Assembly (NCBI GenBank): GCA_900770015.1
Contig: CAAGIU010000192.1
Coordinates: 1-7,496, forward strand
DNA length: 7,496 bases
Direction: 5' to 3'
DNA from: an uncultured Oscillospiraceae bacterium
Lineage (GTDB): Bacteria > Bacillota_A > Clostridia > Oscillospirales > Oscillospiraceae
The position numbers and the translations under genes are program-made. The stretch's first letter is position 1, and every line of letters starts with the position of its first letter. Shown piece after piece: positions 5,375 to 7,496 of the stretch. The notes under the pieces were generated by a model that saw only the letters and a program-made list of their open reading frames with translations, was not told the origin of the DNA and did not search any database.

Positions 5375-6373
5375 ATGGAAATGAATTTGCAGTTGTTTGC
5401 GGAAAATGTCAACGTGACCACCGATGCGGCGCTGTCTGCGGAGAACAGGACGTTCTACGACCGGGCGCTGATTGAGGAGGCCACCCCCAATCTCATTCAC
5501 AATCAGTTCGGCCAGAAGCGGCCCATCCCCAAAAACGGCGGTAAGCGCATCCAGTTCCGCAAGTACGCGGCGCTGCCCAAGGCCACCCAGCCGCTGACCG
5601 AGGGCGTCACCCCCGACGGCAGAAAGATGAGCGTGTCCGCTGTGGAGGCAGAGGTGCGGCAGTACGGCGACTATGTGTGCCTGTCCGATGTGCTGGATCT
5701 GACGGCCATCGACAATAACGTGCTGGAGGCCACCCGGGCGGTGGGCCATCAGGCGGGTCTGACCCTGGACACCATCACCCGGAACGTGCTCCAGTCCGGC
5801 ACCAACGTCTACTACTGCCCCAAGAGCGACGGCACCGAGGTCACCGACCGCTCCAAGCTGGACGGCACCTGCACCCTGACCGTGGAGGTGGTGAAGAAGA
5901 TCGCCGCCATGCTGAAGGCGGCCAACGCTCCCAAGTTCGGCGGCGACTACATCTGCATCCTCCACCCCTATGTGGCCTACGACATCATGGAGGACCCCCG
6001 CTGGGAGGAGATGCACAAGTACTGCAAGCCCGAGAACCAGTTTGAGGGCGAGATCGGCAGAATCGCCGGGGTGCGCTTCATCGAGACCTCCGAGGCTGCG
6101 GTGTACACCGGCACCGAAAACGACTGCCCTGCAGGTCTGGCTGTCTTCGGCTGCCTGTTCATCGCCAACGGCGCCTACGGCGTCACCGAGGTCACCGGCG
6201 GCGGTCTGCAGACCATCATCAAGCAGCTGGGCAGCGCCGGCACCGCCGACCCCCTGAACCAGCGCTCCACCGTGGGCTGGAAGGCGCTGCAGTGCGCCGA
6301 GATCCTGCAGCAGGCATACATGTACCGGGTGGAATGCTGCTCCGCCTTCTCCCAGAGCGCCAAAATGAACTGA
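5375..6373 (+). CDS. Major capsid protein, N4-gp56 family
   Basis: This is the main shell subunit, 332 aa, with an HK97-like fold expected for the family. Family-like segments include YDRALIEEATPNLIHNQFGQ (28-47), the basic GGKRIQFRKYAALPKATQPLTEG (55-77), QYGDYVCLSDVLDLTAIDNNV (97-117) and ILHPYVAYDI (195-204). The C-terminal part has GWKALQCAEILQQAYMYRVE (301-320). The N-terminus MEMNLQLFAE matches the L27-type Prp motif, with predicted cleavage between F8 and A9, so the mature protein would start AENVNV. AAGGAG at 5361-5366 is 8 bases before ATG 5375. Ten cysteines (including C321-C322) are notable for a coat protein. The gene is flanked by repeat element B upstream and copy C downstream. 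Confidence 0.94.
   Translation: MEMNLQLFAENVNVTTDAALSAENRTFYDRALIEEATPNLIHNQFGQKRPIPKNGGKRIQFRKYAALPKATQPLTEGVTPDGRKMSVSAVEAEVRQYGDYVCLSDVLDLTAIDNNVLEATRAVGHQAGLTLDTITRNVLQSGTNVYYCPKSDGTEVTDRSKLDGTCTLTVEVVKKIAAMLKAANAPKFGGDYICILHPYVAYDIMEDPRWEEMHKYCKPENQFEGEIGRIAGVRFIETSEAAVYTGTENDCPAGLAVFGCLFIANGAYGVTEVTGGGLQTIIKQLGSAGTADPLNQRSTVGWKALQCAEILQQAYMYRVECCSAFSQSAKMN
5387..5404 (+). other. Predicted Prp cleavage site in major capsid protein (LQLF|AE)
   Basis: Codons for L5-Q6-L7-F8-A9-E10. With N4 before it, the site reads NLQLFAE, very close to the L27 core NLQFFA. Cleavage after F8 would remove eight residues. The DNA differs at wobble positions from the scaffold copy (TTGCAGTTGTTTGCG against CTGCAGCTGTTTGCG), so the peptide is shared while codons vary. 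Confidence 0.78.
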
Positions 6374-6430
6374 TCGGAGGGGCTGGGACCATTGGGTGCC
6401 GCCCGGTGAGGAGACTGCGGAGCGAAGCGA

Positions 6431-6576
6431 CCTTGGCTCCCCCTATGGGGGAGCTGGCTGCCCCGGAAGGGGCGGCCTGAGAGGGTATCGCACCCCGATG
6501 GGCGCTCGCAGCTTTCCGATGCGGTACCCTCTCAGTCAGCCTTCGGCTGACAGCTCTCCCAAAGGGAGAGCCAAGG
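6431..6576. repeat. Dispersed palindromic repeat, copy C
   Basis: Same family as copy A. The outer arms (CCTTGGCTCCCC... at 6431 and ...GAGAGCCAAGG ending 6576) are an imperfect inverted repeat. A second pair is CTGAGAGGGTATCGC (6477-6491) against GCGGTACCCTCTCAG (6521-6535). Each arm is self-complementary: 6436-6443 with 6447-6454, and 6553-6560 with 6564-6571, both 8 bp stems with 3-base loops. CCCC-GGAA-GGGG (6461-6472) and TCAGCC-TTC-GGCTGA (6536-6550) add further hairpins. Bases 6533-6556 equal 164-187 of copy A. A separate hairpin GGCGC-TGTAA-GCGCC (6576-6590) follows. It lies in the 254-base gap between the capsid gene and the next small gene. The rest of the gap holds nothing I can identify apart from the next ribosome binding site. 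Confidence 0.83.
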
Positions 6577-6627
6577 GCGCTGTAAGCGCCAGCGCGAAAA
6601 ATGATATTTATTAAGGAGGAATCAACG

Positions 6628-6855
6628 ATGGAAAAGAAAACCGTAAAAATCAAGCTGCCTCTGACCCGGAGTGAGAAGGAGGATGTGTTTGTGGCCGTCA
6701 ACGGCAAGTCCTGGCTCATCAAGCGGGGCGAGGAGGTGGAGGTGCCCTGGAACGTGGCCAAGGTGCTGCAGCGGCAGGAGAAGATGCTCTCCCAGGCGCT
6801 GGAATTTGAGGCCCAGGCTGCCAGACCCCTGGAGCAGCTGGAACAGAAGGGCTAA
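6628..6855 (+). CDS. Small head-associated phage protein, unknown function (75 aa)
   Basis: The 75 aa product has a beta-rich first half (KTVKIKLPLTRSEKEDVFVAVNGKSWLIKRGEEVEVPWNVAKVL, residues 4-47) and a helical, Gln/Glu-rich second half. The pattern VFVAVNGKSWLIKRGEEVEVP resembles small proteins often found directly after major capsid genes in Firmicutes prophages, which have no settled function. AAGGAGG at 6613-6619 is 8 bases before ATG 6628; an in-frame ATG at 6601 lacks such a site and begins at the repeat's edge. It ends 3 bases before the next start. A role as head decoration or connector partner is inference from position only. Confidence 0.8.
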   Translation: MEKKTVKIKLPLTRSEKEDVFVAVNGKSWLIKRGEEVEVPWNVAKVLQRQEKMLSQALEFEAQAARPLEQLEQKG

Positions 6856-6858
6856 GCC

Positions 6859-7206
6859 ATGACGGCCTGGGATGCGATCCGGTGGATCGACGACAAACAG
6901 CACAATGTATACTCCGTGGAGGATAAGCTACGGTGGCTTTCCCAGGTGGAGGCAATGGCCTGCCGGCTGAAGGAGCGCTGCGGTCTGACTGCGGAATGCC
7001 GGGAGGTGGAGCCCCAGACGGCGCTTTCCATCCCCGAGCCCTATGACGCGCTTTACCTGCGGTATCTGGAAGCGCAGATCCACTACACCGGGCAGGAATA
7101 CGCCAAGTACAACAACGCCATGGCCATGTTCTCTTCCCTGTGGCAGGAGTACGCCAATGCCGTCCGCCGGGGTGCTGCGCCCCGGGGACAGCGGAATTTC
7201 TTCTGA
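6859..7206 (+). CDS. Putative head-tail connector or head-completion protein (115 aa)
   Basis: The protein is mostly helical. It starts MTAWDAIRWIDDKQHNVYSVEDKLRWLSQVE, contains a central IPEPYDALYLRYLEAQIHY (58-76), and then GQEYAKYNNAMAMFSSLWQEYANAVRRG (78-105). The VPEPYDxLYxxxLEAxI...GEYxKYNNxMAxF pattern recurs in small proteins after capsid genes in Firmicutes phages. Size, helical content and gene position fit an adaptor that joins the portal ring, comparable in place to gp4 of P22. AGAAGGG at 6845-6851, inside the end of the previous gene, is 7 bases before ATG 6859. No catalytic motif is visible. The adaptor role is inferred from position and fold expectation. Confidence 0.75.
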   Translation: MTAWDAIRWIDDKQHNVYSVEDKLRWLSQVEAMACRLKERCGLTAECREVEPQTALSIPEPYDALYLRYLEAQIHYTGQEYAKYNNAMAMFSSLWQEYANAVRRGAAPRGQRNFF

Positions 7207-7220
7207 AAGGAGGGACCACC

Positions 7221-7496
7221 ATGCAGTTTCCCAAGCTGGAGCCCATGCAGGCCACCCGGCAGATGGTGTCCATTTTCCGGGGGCTGAACAAAAACGACCG
7301 GATCGGGCAGGACGAGTTTGCCGACATGGAAAATCTTTCCTCCGATGCCTACCCGCTGCTCTGCCCCAGAAAGCCCCGGGGCGTTTACGCGGAGCCGGAA
7401 CGGGCAAACGGCCTCATTGCCAAGGATGGTCTGTGCTATGTGGACGGCTCCAAATTCGTGATGAACGGGTACGAAATCGAAATGGGGCTGGAGGAC
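7221..7496 (+). CDS. Phage structural protein, 3' truncated by window end (P22 gp10-like position)
   Basis: The frame is open from ATG 7221 to the last base, 92 codons with no stop. AGGAGGG at 7208-7214 is 6 bases upstream. The N-terminal text reads FRGLNKNDRIGQDEFADMENLSSDAYPLL, then RGVYAEPERANGLIAKDGLCYVDGSKFVMNGYEIEMGLED. The statement-like order (definition of a 'DMENLSSDxYPxL' loop, Arg-rich segment, then short repeating beta strands with GLCYVDGS and NGYEI) suggests the start of a beta-propeller. P22 gp10, the packaged-DNA stabilisation hub, has a similar beginning and sits two genes after the coat gene. That comparison is inference; the full length and the rest of the propeller lie outside the window. 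Confidence 0.75.
   Translation, partial: MQFPKLEPMQATRQMVSIFRGLNKNDRIGQDEFADMENLSSDAYPLLCPRKPRGVYAEPERANGLIAKDGLCYVDGSKFVMNGYEIEMGLED

Noticed and set aside
5221..5475. 84-codon plus-strand frame through element B into the capsid start
   Set aside because: It starts within the repeat without a binding site and overlaps the capsid gene in another frame.
5309..6016. 235-codon minus-strand open frame opposite the capsid gene
   Set aside because: Shadow of the capsid gene, His/Gly/Val-rich; no family resemblance.
6431..6590. Rho-independent terminator after the capsid gene
   Set aside because: The hairpins are strong but none is followed by a run of T; the element reads as a dispersed repeat.

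Overview
The window is the head-assembly and DNA-packaging block of a tailed phage or prophage, read entirely on the + strand. High G+C, strong GC preference at third codon positions, strong AGGAGG-type ribosome binding sites and dispersed intergenic repeats (a TCAGCCTTCGGCTGA-cored palindrome and an AATGAATAATT inverted-repeat element) suggest a GC-rich gut Clostridia host, probably in or near Oscillospiraceae (Faecalibacterium-like). Host assignment is inference. No integrase, lysis gene, tRNA, rRNA or CRISPR array is visible.

Layout: 1-274 is non-coding and dominated by repeat copy A (52-206). At 275-1074 come three small genes: an unknown 75 aa protein, a 64 aa four-cysteine zinc-ribbon-like protein starting with GTG, and a 126 aa protein in the terminase small subunit position. 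The large terminase (1064-2485) and a P22-type portal (2478-4217) follow with overlapping starts and stops. Next is a Prp-family cysteine protease (4234-4620), a short scaffold-like protein (4617-5150), an AT-rich repeat element (5186-5317), an N4-gp56-type major capsid protein (5375-6373), repeat copy C (6431-6576), two small head or connector proteins (6628-6855 and 6859-7206), and the first 92 codons of another structural gene (7221 to the window end).

The main point of interest is a self-contained proteolytic maturation circuit. The Prp homologue keeps the His and Cys of the protease that trims the N-terminus of ribosomal protein L27 in Firmicutes. The next two genes, scaffold and major capsid protein, both begin with an L27-like cleavage motif, LQLFAE. 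The phage therefore appears to carry, in adjacent genes, a protease and its two substrates, with Prp in the place where tailed phages often encode an S14, S78 or U9-type prohead protease. In staphylococcal phage 80alpha the corresponding cleavage is done by the host enzyme.

The gene order terminase, portal, (protease), scaffold, coat, small connector proteins, propeller-like protein parallels the P22 order 3-2-1-8-5-4-10, but with an N4-gp56-type coat protein. The capsid gene is also isolated from its operon neighbours by two different structured repeat elements, which may affect its expression level.
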